DNA from: Alteromonas sp. KC3
GTDB taxonomy: Bacteria; Pseudomonadota; Gammaproteobacteria; Enterobacterales; Alteromonadaceae
Assembly (NCBI RefSeq): GCF_016756315.1
Contig: NZ_AP024235.1
Location: forward strand, 2,976,001 to 3,040,000
Length of the DNA: 64,000 bases
Direction: 5' to 3'
Shown: positions 56,427 through 64,000 of the stretch, in pieces
Layout of the letters: each line of letters opens with the position of its first letter
How positions within the stretch are numbered: position 1 is the stretch's first letter
Position numbers and translations under genes: made by a program
The notes under the pieces: model-generated
What the model was told of the DNA's origin: nothing
The model's database searches: none
What the model saw: only the letters and a program-made list of their open reading frames with translations

Positions 56427-59238
56427 AATGACGCTCTTCTCCATCGCCATCGATATTGGTAACGCAGCGACCACATAGTTCTTCATGGCCTTCATGTGTA
56501 CCTACATCGTCACGATGATGCCAGCAACGAACACACTTATCTCCGCTTGCTTTATCAACGCTTAGCCACAAACCGTCCACATCGGTTTTTGTCGCACCTT
56601 CTGGCGCACTTTCAACCTTGGTCAAGCTCACACCAGAAGTGATAAGCACAAACCGAAGTTCGTCTTCCAGTTTTGCTAATACATCGTAAAGTGACTCAGA
56701 CGCATAAAGTGAAATGCTTGCCTCTAATGAACCACCTAGCTCGCCATCTTTGCGCGCTTGCTCCATTGCCTGGTTAGCAGCGTCTTTCACACTTAGTACT
56801 TGGTGCCATAGTTCATCGTTGAACGTGTCGCTTTGTGTAAAATCACTGAAGCCTTCATACCAGGTCTCAGTGAAAACAAACTCACTGCGCTCACCTGGTA
56901 ACGTTTCCCAGATTTCTTGTGCAGTAAAGCTAGTAATCGGTGCCATCCAGCGCACTAACGCTTCAATAATGTGGTACATCGCAGTTTGACAAGAACGACG
57001 TGCTACACCATCCGCTTTTGCAGTGTATTGGCGATCCTTTATCACGTCCAAGTAGAACGAACCTAGCTCGATGGAGCAGAAGTGCATAAGCTTCTGCGAC
57101 ACAACGAGTAAATCGTAATTGTTATACGCGTCGATTAGCTCACTTTGAAGCGCCTTGGCGCGAGCTACAATCCAGCGGTCTAACGCTACCATGTCATCTT
57201 CAGCAACTGCGTCTTCTACTTTGAACCCATTGAGGTTTGCCAGTAGGAATCGTGCCGTGTTGCGTACACGACGATACGAATCGGCGGCGCGTTTTAGAAT
57301 TTCATCTGATACCGCAATTTCTCCACGATAGTCAGTTGATGCAACCCAAAGACGAAGAATATCCGCACCTAACTTGTTGGTAACTTCTTGTGGTGCAACT
57401 ACGTTACCCACCGATTTAGACATTTTTCTACCGTGAGCATCAACGGTAAAGCCGTGGGTTAGTACTTCTTTATAAGGCGCATGTCCATGCATCGCAGTCG
57501 ATGACATCAGTGACGACATAAACCAACCACGATGCTGGTCAGAGCCTTCAAGATAAAGATCTGCTGATGCTGGAATGTCATCGCGCTGATCAACAACAAA
57601 ATAATGTGTCACACCCGAGTCAAACCATACATCTAGAGTATCCGTTACTTTCTCGTAGTGCTCTAACTCTCCGCCAAGAAGGGCCGCATCGTCAATGTCC
57701 CACCACGCTTGAATACCTTTAGCTTCAACTTCTAACGCCACTTTTTCCATAAGCGCAGCTGACTCAGGGTGAATTTCACCAGTCAACTTATGTACGTATA
57801 GTGGAATTGGCACACCCCAAGTACGTTGACGAGAAATACACCAATCTGGACGGCCTTCTACCATTTTTTCAATGCGATTTTGGCCCCAATCAGGGATCCA
57901 CTTAGTCTGTTTGATTTGTTCAAGTGACTCTGCACGTAACCCTTTTTTGTCCATGCTGACAAACCACTGTGGTGTTGCACGGAAAATGATAGGTGTTTTA
58001 TGACGCCAGCAGTGTGGATAGCTGTGCTCGTATTTAACGTTAAGAACAAGGTTGCCCTTTTCTTTCACAGTTTCGATGATTTCATCGTTGGCTTTAAATA
58101 CAAATTGTCCGGCAAACAACGGCGTGTTTTCAAGATAAACACCGTTATTACCAACAGGGTTATACACTTCAATGTCGTATTGCTTACCTACGTTAAAGTC
58201 GTCTACACCATGTGCTGGGGCCGTATGAACACAACCAGTACCGGATTCAGTGGTTACGTGCTCGCCAAGAATAAGCGGCACTTCTAGGTCTAGGAACGGA
58301 TGGTTAACCTTAAGCTTATCAAGCGCAGCACCTGTACACGTTGCTACTTCGCGGAAGTCTTCAACCCCATAGCGATTCATACAACTTTCTAGTAGGTCTT
58401 GCGCTACAACCAACCACTCTTTCGAAGGTTGAATTTCAACAATTGCATACGTCAGTTCAGGATGCAGACTGATAGCGCGGTTTGCAGGCAGTGTCCAAGG
58501 CGTCGTTGTCCAAATTACCACGCCAGCTTTGTGCGCGTGCAGATCGCTTTCTGTAACGCCGAACGCCTCAGCTATTGCGCCACTATCAGCAACAGGGAAC
58601 TTTACATCGATAGCAGGTGATACTTTGTCTTTGTATTCAACTTCTGCTTCAGCTAACGCTGAACCACAGTCAGTACACCAATGAACAGGTTTGAAGCCCT
58701 TTTCAAGGTGACCAGAATCTACAATTTTTCCGAGCGCGCGAATGATGTCTGCTTCAGACTTAAAATCCATGGTTTTGTAAGGATTGTCCCACTCACCGAA
58801 AACGCCCAGGCGCTTGAAATCAGCCATTTGCCCGTCAATTTGCTTCTGCGCATATTCTCGGCATTTTTGGCGAAACTCTGCAGCCGTTACTTTCTTGCCC
58901 GGCTTACCAACTTTCTTTTCTACCATCAACTCAATTGGCAGACCGTGACAATCCCACCCTGGTACATAGGGAGAATCAAAATCGGATAAGTTCTTAGACT
59001 TTACAATAATATCTTTCAGTATTTTGTTTACTGCGTGACCAATATGAATGTCGCCGTTTGCATAAGGAGGGCCATCGTGAAGAATAAAAGGCTTTTTACC
59101 TTTTTTCGCTTCACGAATTTTGCTGTATACCCCTTTTTCCTGCCAGTCTTTAAGCATTTTTGGCTCGCGCTGAGCAAGATTACCGCGCATTGGAAACGCA
59201 GTTTCTGGAAGGTTTAATGTGGCTTTGTAATCACTCAT
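56419..59238 (-). CDS. ileS: Isoleucyl-tRNA synthetase
   Basis: A 939-residue class I synthetase, the length of E. coli IleS (938). The HIGH motif appears as [15 protein letters not shown] and the KMSKS loop as [11 protein letters not shown]; the editing domain carries the CP1 residues in [14 protein letters not shown]; the C-terminal zinc ribbon is [12 protein letters not shown]...CGRC. It is cotranscribed with lspA-fkpB-ispH and follows ribF, with a 173-nt gap that may hold its promoter. Confidence 0.97.
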   Translation of the reverse strand: MSDYKATLNLPETAFPMRGNLAQREPKMLKDWQEKGVYSKIREAKKGKKPFILHDGPPYANGDIHIGHAVNKILKDIIVKSKNLSDFDSPYVPGWDCHGLPIELMVEKKVGKPGKKVTAAEFRQKCREYAQKQIDGQMADFKRLGVFGEWDNPYKTMDFKSEADIIRALGKIVDSGHLEKGFKPVHWCTDCGSALAEAEVEYKDKVSPAIDVKFPVADSGAIAEAFGVTESDLHAHKAGVVIWTTTPWTLPANRAISLHPELTYAIVEIQPSKEWLVVAQDLLESCMNRYGVEDFREVATCTGAALDKLKVNHPFLDLEVPLILGEHVTTESGTGCVHTAPAHGVDDFNVGKQYDIEVYNPVGNNGVYLENTPLFAGQFVFKANDEIIETVKEKGNLVLNVKYEHSYPHCWRHKTPIIFRATPQWFVSMDKKGLRAESLEQIKQTKWIPDWGQNRIEKMVEGRPDWCISRQRTWGVPIPLYVHKLTGEIHPESAALMEKVALEVEAKGIQAWWDIDDAALLGGELEHYEKVTDTLDVWFDSGVTHYFVVDQRDDIPASADLYLEGSDQHRGWFMSSLMSSTAMHGHAPYKEVLTHGFTVDAHGRKMSKSVGNVVAPQEVTNKLGADILRLWVASTDYRGEIAVSDEILKRAADSYRRVRNTARFLLANLNGFKVEDAVAEDDMVALDRWIVARAKALQSELIDAYNNYDLLVVSQKLMHFCSIELGSFYLDVIKDRQYTAKADGVARRSCQTAMYHIIEALVRWMAPITSFTAQEIWETLPGERSEFVFTETWYEGFSDFTQSDTFNDELWHQVLSVKDAANQAMEQARKDGELGGSLEASISLYASESLYDVLAKLEDELRFVLITSGVSLTKVESAPEGATKTDVDGLWLSVDKASGDKCVRCWHHRDDVGTHEGHEELCGRCVTNIDGDGEERHYA

Positions 59239-59411
59239 AAAATTGTATTATCCGGTTACCTTGGGTTTCACCTATTGCCGAGTAGGCATTGTGAAGGCGT
59301 TCAATTTTGTTTTGCCGCACTGCTTATTTTATCCGCGCCATTTTTTACAAACGCCAAACAGTGCAGCAAGTAAATTTATGCGTATATTTTGCGTGACTTT
59401 ATCACGAACAA

Positions 59412-60332
59412 CTACGCTAATAACAGACGCGCTTGTGCAGCATCTGCTTGAATTTGGTCTTTTAATGCTTCAAACGAAGCAAATTTAATTTCGTCTCTTA
59501 TTTTGACCATAGGAAAAACAGTTATTGGCTTTCCATACAAATCACTTGATAGGTCAAAAATATGCACTTCTAATTGATTTTGCTCGCCATTAAGGGTTGG
59601 TCTGCGACCTATGTTTGCCACACCATTGTAGTGCTTGCCCTCTATGTCAACGCGAACTGCAAAAACGCCGTGTATAGGTGTTTTCTGTCGTTTAAGCATC
59701 ACATTAGCGGTAGGAAACCCGATGGTTCTCCCTTTCTTTTCGCCATGCACCACGCGGCCGTGAATGGCAAATGGTCGGCCTAGCATTTCAGTAGCCAGCC
59801 CGAACTCGCTATCAGCTAATACATCTCTTACAGCGGTTGAACTAATGCGATGTGCATGCATAGTAAAGCTTTGCGTACTTACAACTTCAAAACCATATAG
59901 GCGACCAGCAGCTTTGAGCATTTCAAAATCGCCTTTGCGTCCATTGCCAAAACGAAAATCATCACCGACAACAAGAAATTTAACGCCTAATTTGTCGACA
60001 AGGAGATCGTGTACGAAAGTGTCCGCACTTTGTTTGGCAAACTCGGCATTGAAGCGCACCGCTAGCAATCTATCGACGCCTTGCTGTTTGAGCAACTCGT
60101 ATTTTTCACGAAGTGGGCTGATTCGCGCTGGCGCCCTTTCAGGCATAAAGACTTCTTCAGGTTGAGGCTCAAACACCATGACAGTTGCAGGCAGTGAAAG
60201 AGACTTTGCTTTTTCAAGCACATTAGCTAACACAGCCTGATGGCCACGGTGCACACCGTCGAACTTGCCAATAGTGAGCACACACCCCTTATGGTGCGGT
60301 TTTACATTGTTTAGCCCGCGGATAAATTCCAC
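59412..60332 (-). CDS. ribF: Bifunctional riboflavin kinase / FAD synthetase
   Basis: A 306-residue enzyme making FMN and FAD. The N-terminal FAD synthetase has LTIGKFDGVHRGHQAVL (nucleotidyltransferase HxGH) and FLVVGDDFRFGNGRKGD; ISSTAVRDVLADSEF ends the domain. The C-terminal kinase has GRTIGFPTANV and GVANIGRRPTLNGE. It lies between murJ and ileS. With the ribH-ribB-ribE-ribD genes it completes flavin cofactor supply in this window. Confidence 0.96.
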   Translation of the reverse strand: MEFIRGLNNVKPHHKGCVLTIGKFDGVHRGHQAVLANVLEKAKSLSLPATVMVFEPQPEEVFMPERAPARISPLREKYELLKQQGVDRLLAVRFNAEFAKQSADTFVHDLLVDKLGVKFLVVGDDFRFGNGRKGDFEMLKAAGRLYGFEVVSTQSFTMHAHRISSTAVRDVLADSEFGLATEMLGRPFAIHGRVVHGEKKGRTIGFPTANVMLKRQKTPIHGVFAVRVDIEGKHYNGVANIGRRPTLNGEQNQLEVHIFDLSSDLYGKPITVFPMVKIRDEIKFASFEALKDQIQADAAQARLLLA

Positions 60333-60426
60333 TTTTAGCCACTACCTTATAACTGCTAGAAAATCAAAGCTCGCGATTATAGCCGACCACGAGCACAATA
60401 CCAAGCGTAAGCCAGCCACCAAAACG

Positions 60427-61985
60427 CTAGTCGCCGCCGCTTCTAAAATGCCGAGGTCGCATTCCCAATATCAACATTGTGATAAGGAAAAGCACAACAG
60501 ACATTGAGATTGTCATTCCTACCTCAAGCATTTGAGTAGACAACGACAGTTCAAAAAATGCGAGACCTTTATCGCGGTAGTAGATAAGCCCTCCCATCGC
60601 CGCGCTCGCGATTACCACACGCAAAATAAATAATACAGAGGTACGACTAAGTACAAAAACCCCCTGTTGATGAAGCGTAATGTACAACAGTGCTGCATTT
60701 AATGTTGCAGACATGCTGGTAGCGATTGCTAGTCCAACGTAGCCAAAAGGAACCGCCAACACTAAATTGAACACCATATTGGCAACCATACACCAAATAC
60801 CGAATTTAACGGGGGTCTTAGTGTCTTGCCTAGAATAAAACCCCGGTGCCAATATTTTTACCAACATAAAACTGAGTAAGCCGAATGAATACGCGGTAAG
60901 GGAATAGGACGCCATGATGGCCGTTTCTGCGGTAAACGCACCGCGTTGGAATATCACAGTAAGGATAGGACGCGCCATAACACCAAGGCCCACGGCAGCT
61001 GGAATACCTAACAGACATACCATTCTAAATGCCCAATCGATGTTGGCTGAAAAAGCCTTGGGGTTGTTGCTGACATGGTTTCGCGACAGCGTAGGCAATA
61101 TTACAGTAGCAATGGCAATACCAAATAGCCCTAAAGGAAATTCCAGCAGGCGATCAGAATAATACAGCCAGCTGATTGACCCAGTAACAAGAAAACTGGC
61201 AATAAACGTATCAAACAACAAGTTAATTTGACCGACCGATACACCGAACAGTGCCGGTATCATGAGCGTGCGCACTTTAACGACATTCTCGTCGTGCCAT
61301 CCCCATTTAGGTTTTACCAATAAGCCAGCCTTAAACAAAAAGGGAAGTTGAAATAAAAACTGGACAATACCACCAATAAATACCCCCCAAGCAAGCGCAT
61401 AGGCGGGCTGTTCAAAGGTAGGCGCAAGAAAAATAGCACACGTTATTATACAAACATTCAGTAATACGGGCGTAAATGCCGCCACGGCAAATTTATTTAA
61501 CGTGTTGAGAATGGCGCCAGCTAGCCCCGTTAATGAGATAAACGCCAGATAAGGGAATGTGATCTTTAACATAGTAGAGGCAAGCACAAACTTATCCCCT
61601 GCTTCGTCGCCTTCAAGCCATCCATAAACCAGCCCGTACCAAAAAGCGCAGCCAAAACAGGAGATGCAATCACCCCAATAATAGAGACGACGAAAACAAT
61701 AGCCCCGAGTGTGCCGCTAACTTTCGCAACAAACTCTCGCAACTGCCGCTTATCATCATTTTCGTGTACTTCCGTCAGCACCGGAATAAACGCTTGAGCA
61801 AAAGCGCCTTCAGCAAATAAACGCCGCAAAAAATTAGGGATTTTGTTTGCGAAGAAAAATACATCCGCTGCCGCACCGTCGCCCATAAGACGTGCCACCA
61901 CCACATCGCGAACAAGTCCTAGCACGCGTGAGACCAGTGTCATAACACTGACGATTATTCCCGATTTAATTAACTTGCGCGACAC
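60427..61985 (-). pseudogene. murJ: Lipid II flippase MurJ, interrupted by an apparent 1-nt frameshift
   Basis: Two abutting frames together make a full MurJ. The upstream piece (from a GTG at 61985, preceded by GGAAG) has MTLVSRVLGLVRDVVVARLMG and RRLFAEGAFAQAFIPVL and runs out of frame after SPVLAALFGTGWFMDG. The downstream piece resumes with GDKFVLASTMLKITFPYL and continues through APGFYSRQDTKTPVKFGI to the end. The frames join at about 61613-61620; adding one base restores the continuous peptide MDGLEGDEAGDKF. The span, 1559 nt, is one base short of 520 codons. MurJ is normally essential, so a sequencing error or a very recent mutation is likely. Confidence 0.85.
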
Positions 61986-62133
61986 GTAATACTTCCAGGT
62001 TATAAAGTGCCGAAACGCAGAAGATGAGGTGCGCCGCACTGTGATAATAAAGAATGATTAAATCATGATAACCAAAGGTGTGTGAGGGTGAAACGATTTA
62101 TTCAAAATAGTTGTGCACCTTTAGTAAGTTTCT

Positions 62134-62150
62134 TGCTATAATCCGCGCCC
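62134..62150 (+). promoter_or_regulatory. Upstream rpsT promoter (P1), extended -10 type
   Basis: TTGC precedes a perfect TATAAT at 62137-62142, giving the extended -10 form TGnTATAAT. No good -35 is present at 17 nt, consistent with extended -10 dependence. CCGCGCCC follows directly, a GC-rich discriminator of the type found in growth-rate- and ppGpp-sensitive promoters. Confidence 0.65.
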
Positions 62151-62288
62151 GATATGGGATGCCATGGTTGAGCGTTGCGCTCTCTTAATGTCCGCTAAAA
62201 ATGTCGCAAAGAATGTGCAACGTGTTGAGCATACTTTGTGTTCAATAGCTTGCGCGTTTAACGCGGTACGATTTAAGTTTTAAATCGT

Positions 62289-62317
62289 TTGACATTTAGG
62301 CGTTTGCTAGGCACAAT
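62289..62317 (+). promoter_or_regulatory. Downstream rpsT promoter (P2)
   Basis: A perfect -35 TTGACA (62289-62294), 17-nt spacer, and CACAAT (62312-62317) as -10, followed by CCGCACCC, again a GC-rich discriminator. E. coli rpsT also has two tandem promoters. Confidence 0.65.
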
Positions 62318-62361
62318 CCGCACCCTCGTTTTTGACATGAATTTATTTTGGGAGTTACACC

Positions 62362-62625
62362 TTGGCTAACATTAAGTCTGCTAAGAAGCGTGCAATCCAA
62401 GCCGAAAAGCGTCGCCAGCATAACGCTAGCCGCCGTTCAATGACTCGTACAAGCATCAAAAAAGTAGTTGCTGCTATCGCTAGTGGCGATAAAGAAGCTG
62501 CACAAGCTGCACTTACTGCTGCTACTCCGATTCTTGACAGAATGGCTACTAAAGGCTTGATTCACAAGAACAAAGCTGCTCGTCATAAGAGCCGTCTAGC
62601 TGCACAAATCAAAGCACTAGGTTAA
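62362..62625 (+). CDS. rpsT: 30S ribosomal protein S20
   Basis: An 87-residue S20, the same length as in E. coli, with the basic N-terminus [34 protein letters not shown] and C-terminal [23 protein letters not shown]. It binds 16S rRNA early in 30S assembly. The start codon is TTG, seven bases after GGAG, exactly as in E. coli rpsT, where UUG is part of translational autoregulation by S20. Divergent from murJ. Confidence 0.97.
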   Translation: MANIKSAKKRAIQAEKRRQHNASRRSMTRTSIKKVVAAIASGDKEAAQAALTAATPILDRMATKGLIHKNKAARHKSRLAAQIKALG

Positions 62626-62642
62626 TCTTTAAGATTAGTAGT

Positions 62643-62669
62643 AAAAAAGCGCCTTACGGCGCTTTTTTT
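62643..62669. terminator. Bidirectional rho-independent terminator
   Basis: AAAAAAGCGCC (62643-62653), loop TTAC, GGCGCTTTTTT (62658-62668) plus T. It lies between the convergent rpsT and SDR genes. Confidence 0.88.
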
Positions 62670-62702
62670 GTATCTGCTCAACTATAATTGTGCTTTTGTG
62701 TA

Positions 62703-63455
62703 TTAGCTCATCTTTCGCATACTACTTGCAGGCGCAATTCGCATCACCCAATGCAGTAACGCCCATGGCCAGCTTGGTACGTATGCATTCGCTTTTTCTT
62801 TATTTATCGCCTTCACCATTGCTCGACAACCAACATCGGTATCAACGATAAAAGGGACTTTTTCGACTTTTTCATTTATCTCACTGCGAATAAAACCCGG
62901 GTGGATACACGTCACCTTAATGGGTGTATTCATCACATCCATTCTAATCCCTTCAGTCATAGAGGTTAATCCTGCTTTTGTTGCAGCATAAACCGTCATA
63001 GCACGTCTGAAACCACGCACTGCGCTGATCGATGAAATAGTGACAAGGTGACCACTATTTTGGGCTCTAAAGATAGCCATTGCCGCTTCGCACTGCGCCA
63101 ATGCTGACACAAAATTAGTAACGGCCGTTTGTTTGTTGGCATGAAAGAAACCTGTACCTATTGAAGCCCCCTTGCCCATTCCAGCATTTACAATAACGCG
63201 GTCTAGCTGTCCCATATCGGCTTTGAAAGCATCAAATACTTCAAAGACCGCATCGTGGTCGTTGACATCTAATGCGCGAATAAACACATTGATATTAGGG
63301 TTTAAATCTAATAGTTCTTGCTTAACCTTTTCGAGGTTATCTACACGTCTTGCACACAGCGCCAAATTACAACCTTGTTTTGCAAACTCAATGGCCATTC
63401 CCTTGCCAAGTCCTGAACTTGCACCTGTGATCAGAATATTTTGTCTTGTTGTCAT
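62703..63455 (-). CDS. Short-chain dehydrogenase/reductase
   Basis: A 250-residue SDR with TGASSGLG at residues 10-17, NAG at 90-92, Ser142 (ISSISAVRG) and Tyr156/Lys160 (YAATK). The C-terminus (AYVPSWPWALLHWVMRIAPASSMRKM) is hydrophobic, as in SDRs acting on lipids or retinol-like substrates. It starts within the stop of the phosphotransferase gene (TAATG), so the two are coupled. The pairing of such an SDR with an ACAD10-type phosphotransferase suggests acyl-CoA or hydroxy-acid catabolism; this is inference. Confidence 0.85.
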   Translation of the reverse strand: MTTRQNILITGASSGLGKGMAIEFAKQGCNLALCARRVDNLEKVKQELLDLNPNINVFIRALDVNDHDAVFEVFDAFKADMGQLDRVIVNAGMGKGASIGTGFFHANKQTAVTNFVSALAQCEAAMAIFRAQNSGHLVTISSISAVRGFRRAMTVYAATKAGLTSMTEGIRMDVMNTPIKVTCIHPGFIRSEINEKVEKVPFIVDTDVGCRAMVKAINKEKANAYVPSWPWALLHWVMRIAPASSMRKMS

Positions 63456-64000
63456 TATCGTTTTCCTGATGCTTTTATGGCTTTATTACATCGCCACATT
63501 AAATAATGTATAAAAATCCAAAAGTTTTTAAATGCTGGGTTGTTTGTTTGTCCGTGGTGATAGCGATAATAAATTTGCTGAGCAATACCCGCTAATCTAA
63601 ACAAACCATACACCTCGTAAAACGTAAAATCTTCTACATCAACTTCCATTTCTTTACAGTAGTACGCCACTACCTGTTTGCGCGTCAACATGCCCGGCAG
63701 GTGTGTCGGTTGTCTTCGGGTTGACTGTGCTAAAAAGTCATCATCAGCTTGTACCCAGTAAGCCAATGTATTGCCTAAGTCCATCAATGGATCGCCTAGT
63801 GTGGCCAACTCCCAGTCCAACACACCTATAATTTCGGTATAGCTATTTGGGTTAAGCACCACGTTATCAAAGCGAAAATCATTGTGCGTTATACATATGC
63901 GCTCGTTAATGGGCATATGCTTTTCAAGCCAACGCATAATCTTTTTACCCGATGGCACATTCCAGGTTTTTGCTTTACTGTAACGCTCGCTCCACCCGCT
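63455..64000 (-). CDS. Phosphotransferase (APH/ACAD10-like) family protein, 5' end beyond the window
   Basis: The C-terminal part, at least 181 residues, of an aminoglycoside-phosphotransferase-fold protein. The Brenner motif appears as ITHNDFRFDNVVLNP and the metal-binding segment as GVLDWELATLGDPLMDLG. The frame stays open to the window edge, where it reads SGWSERYSKAKTWN, so the apparent GTG at 63958 is not the start. Proteins of this type resemble the N-terminal kinase domain of human ACAD10 and are tied to fatty-acid oxidation rather than drug resistance. Confidence 0.85.
   Translation of the reverse strand, partial: SGWSERYSKAKTWNVPSGKKIMRWLEKHMPINERICITHNDFRFDNVVLNPNSYTEIIGVLDWELATLGDPLMDLGNTLAYWVQADDDFLAQSTRRQPTHLPGMLTRKQVVAYYCKEMEVDVEDFTFYEVYGLFRLAGIAQQIYYRYHHGQTNNPAFKNFWIFIHYLMWRCNKAIKASGKR

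Larger units (their letters stand above)
61986..62361. other. 376-nt divergent region between murJ and rpsT
   Basis: Contains two candidate rpsT promoters (listed separately) and, near 61990-62005, the murJ ribosome-binding site. The frame upstream of the murJ GTG stays open to 62039 but is unlikely to be translated. No other gene seen. Confidence 0.5.

Noticed and set aside
61600-61630. Programmed ribosomal frameshift in murJ
   Set aside because: A -1 shift would be needed, but there is no X-XXY-YYZ heptamer and no obvious pseudoknot; a one-base deletion or read error explains it better.
61566-62039. Separate short membrane protein upstream of murJ
   Set aside because: Its sequence is the N-terminal part of MurJ (RVLGLVRDVV, RRLFAEGAF), so it is not an independent gene.
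63455-64000. Aminoglycoside resistance gene
   Set aside because: The fold is shared, but the motif set and the neighbouring SDR fit the ACAD10-like metabolic branch; nothing points to drug modification.

Overview
The window looks like chromosome from a marine gammaproteobacterium of the Alteromonadales, most likely Alteromonas or a close relative. The evidence is the protein style (close to Vibrio, Shewanella and E. coli housekeeping proteins), a sodium-type PomAB motor, and gene orders shared with those groups: xseB-ispA-dxs, nusB-ribH-ribB-ribE-ribD-nrdR-glyA, rpoE-rseABC-lepA-lepB-rnc-era, and rpsT/murJ-ribF-ileS-lspA-fkpB-ispH next to a minor-pilin cluster. This assignment is inference from sequence reading; no search was run. 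I see no tRNA, rRNA, CRISPR array, transposase, integrase or prophage gene.

Layout. 1-5300: a Lon-substrate-binding-domain protein diverges from a tightly coupled five-gene lipid-modification operon (NTF2-like, SDR, FAD oxidoreductase, DUF1365, CFA-type methyltransferase). 5300-7060: PomA/PomB flagellar stator, with a candidate sigma-28 promoter. 7400-10550: xseB-ispA-dxs. 10570-18060: pgpA, thiL, nusB, the riboflavin genes, nrdR and glyA, all on the minus strand, interrupted by a roughly 105-bp palindromic element. 18270-27900: lpxD, ettA, two PilZ proteins flanking radA, serB and an AhpA/YtjB-like membrane protein. 27960-37120: tatD-type hydrolase, pdxH, era-rnc-lepB-lepA and rseC-rseB-rseA-rpoE, headed by a sigma-E-type promoter. 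37300-43900: nadB, MaoC-like hydratase, ygfX-like gene, sdhE, ygfZ, SlyD-like FKBP, and glnB-type P-II with nadE.

44000-54100 is the least routine part: two minor-pilin loci meet tail to tail. Cluster A is a PpdA/PpdB/YgdB/PpdC-like pseudopilin set with an extra FimT-like gene and an opposing pilin gene. Cluster B is pilV-pilW-pilX-pilY1-pilE. The PilY1 has a von Willebrand A domain split by two similar beta-rich inserts. 54460-62630 returns to conserved housekeeping genes (ispH, fkpB, lspA, ileS, ribF, murJ, rpsT); murJ carries an apparent one-base frameshift. The window ends in an SDR and a truncated phosphotransferase-family gene.

Functional links. Envelope maintenance is strongly represented: RpoE/Rse stress signalling, LepB and LspA signal peptidases, LpxD, MurJ, CFA-type lipid modification. 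Isoprenoid supply (ispA, dxs, ispH), flavin supply (rib genes, ribF) and flavin users (pdxH, nadB, sdhE) are also present. Surface motility and attachment are covered by PomAB, the type IV pilus minor pilins and candidate c-di-GMP-binding PilZ proteins. I did not find a clearly new defence or mobile system. The best leads are the PilY1 inserts, the palindromic element, the rseB tandem repeat, the lipid-modification operon and the murJ lesion.
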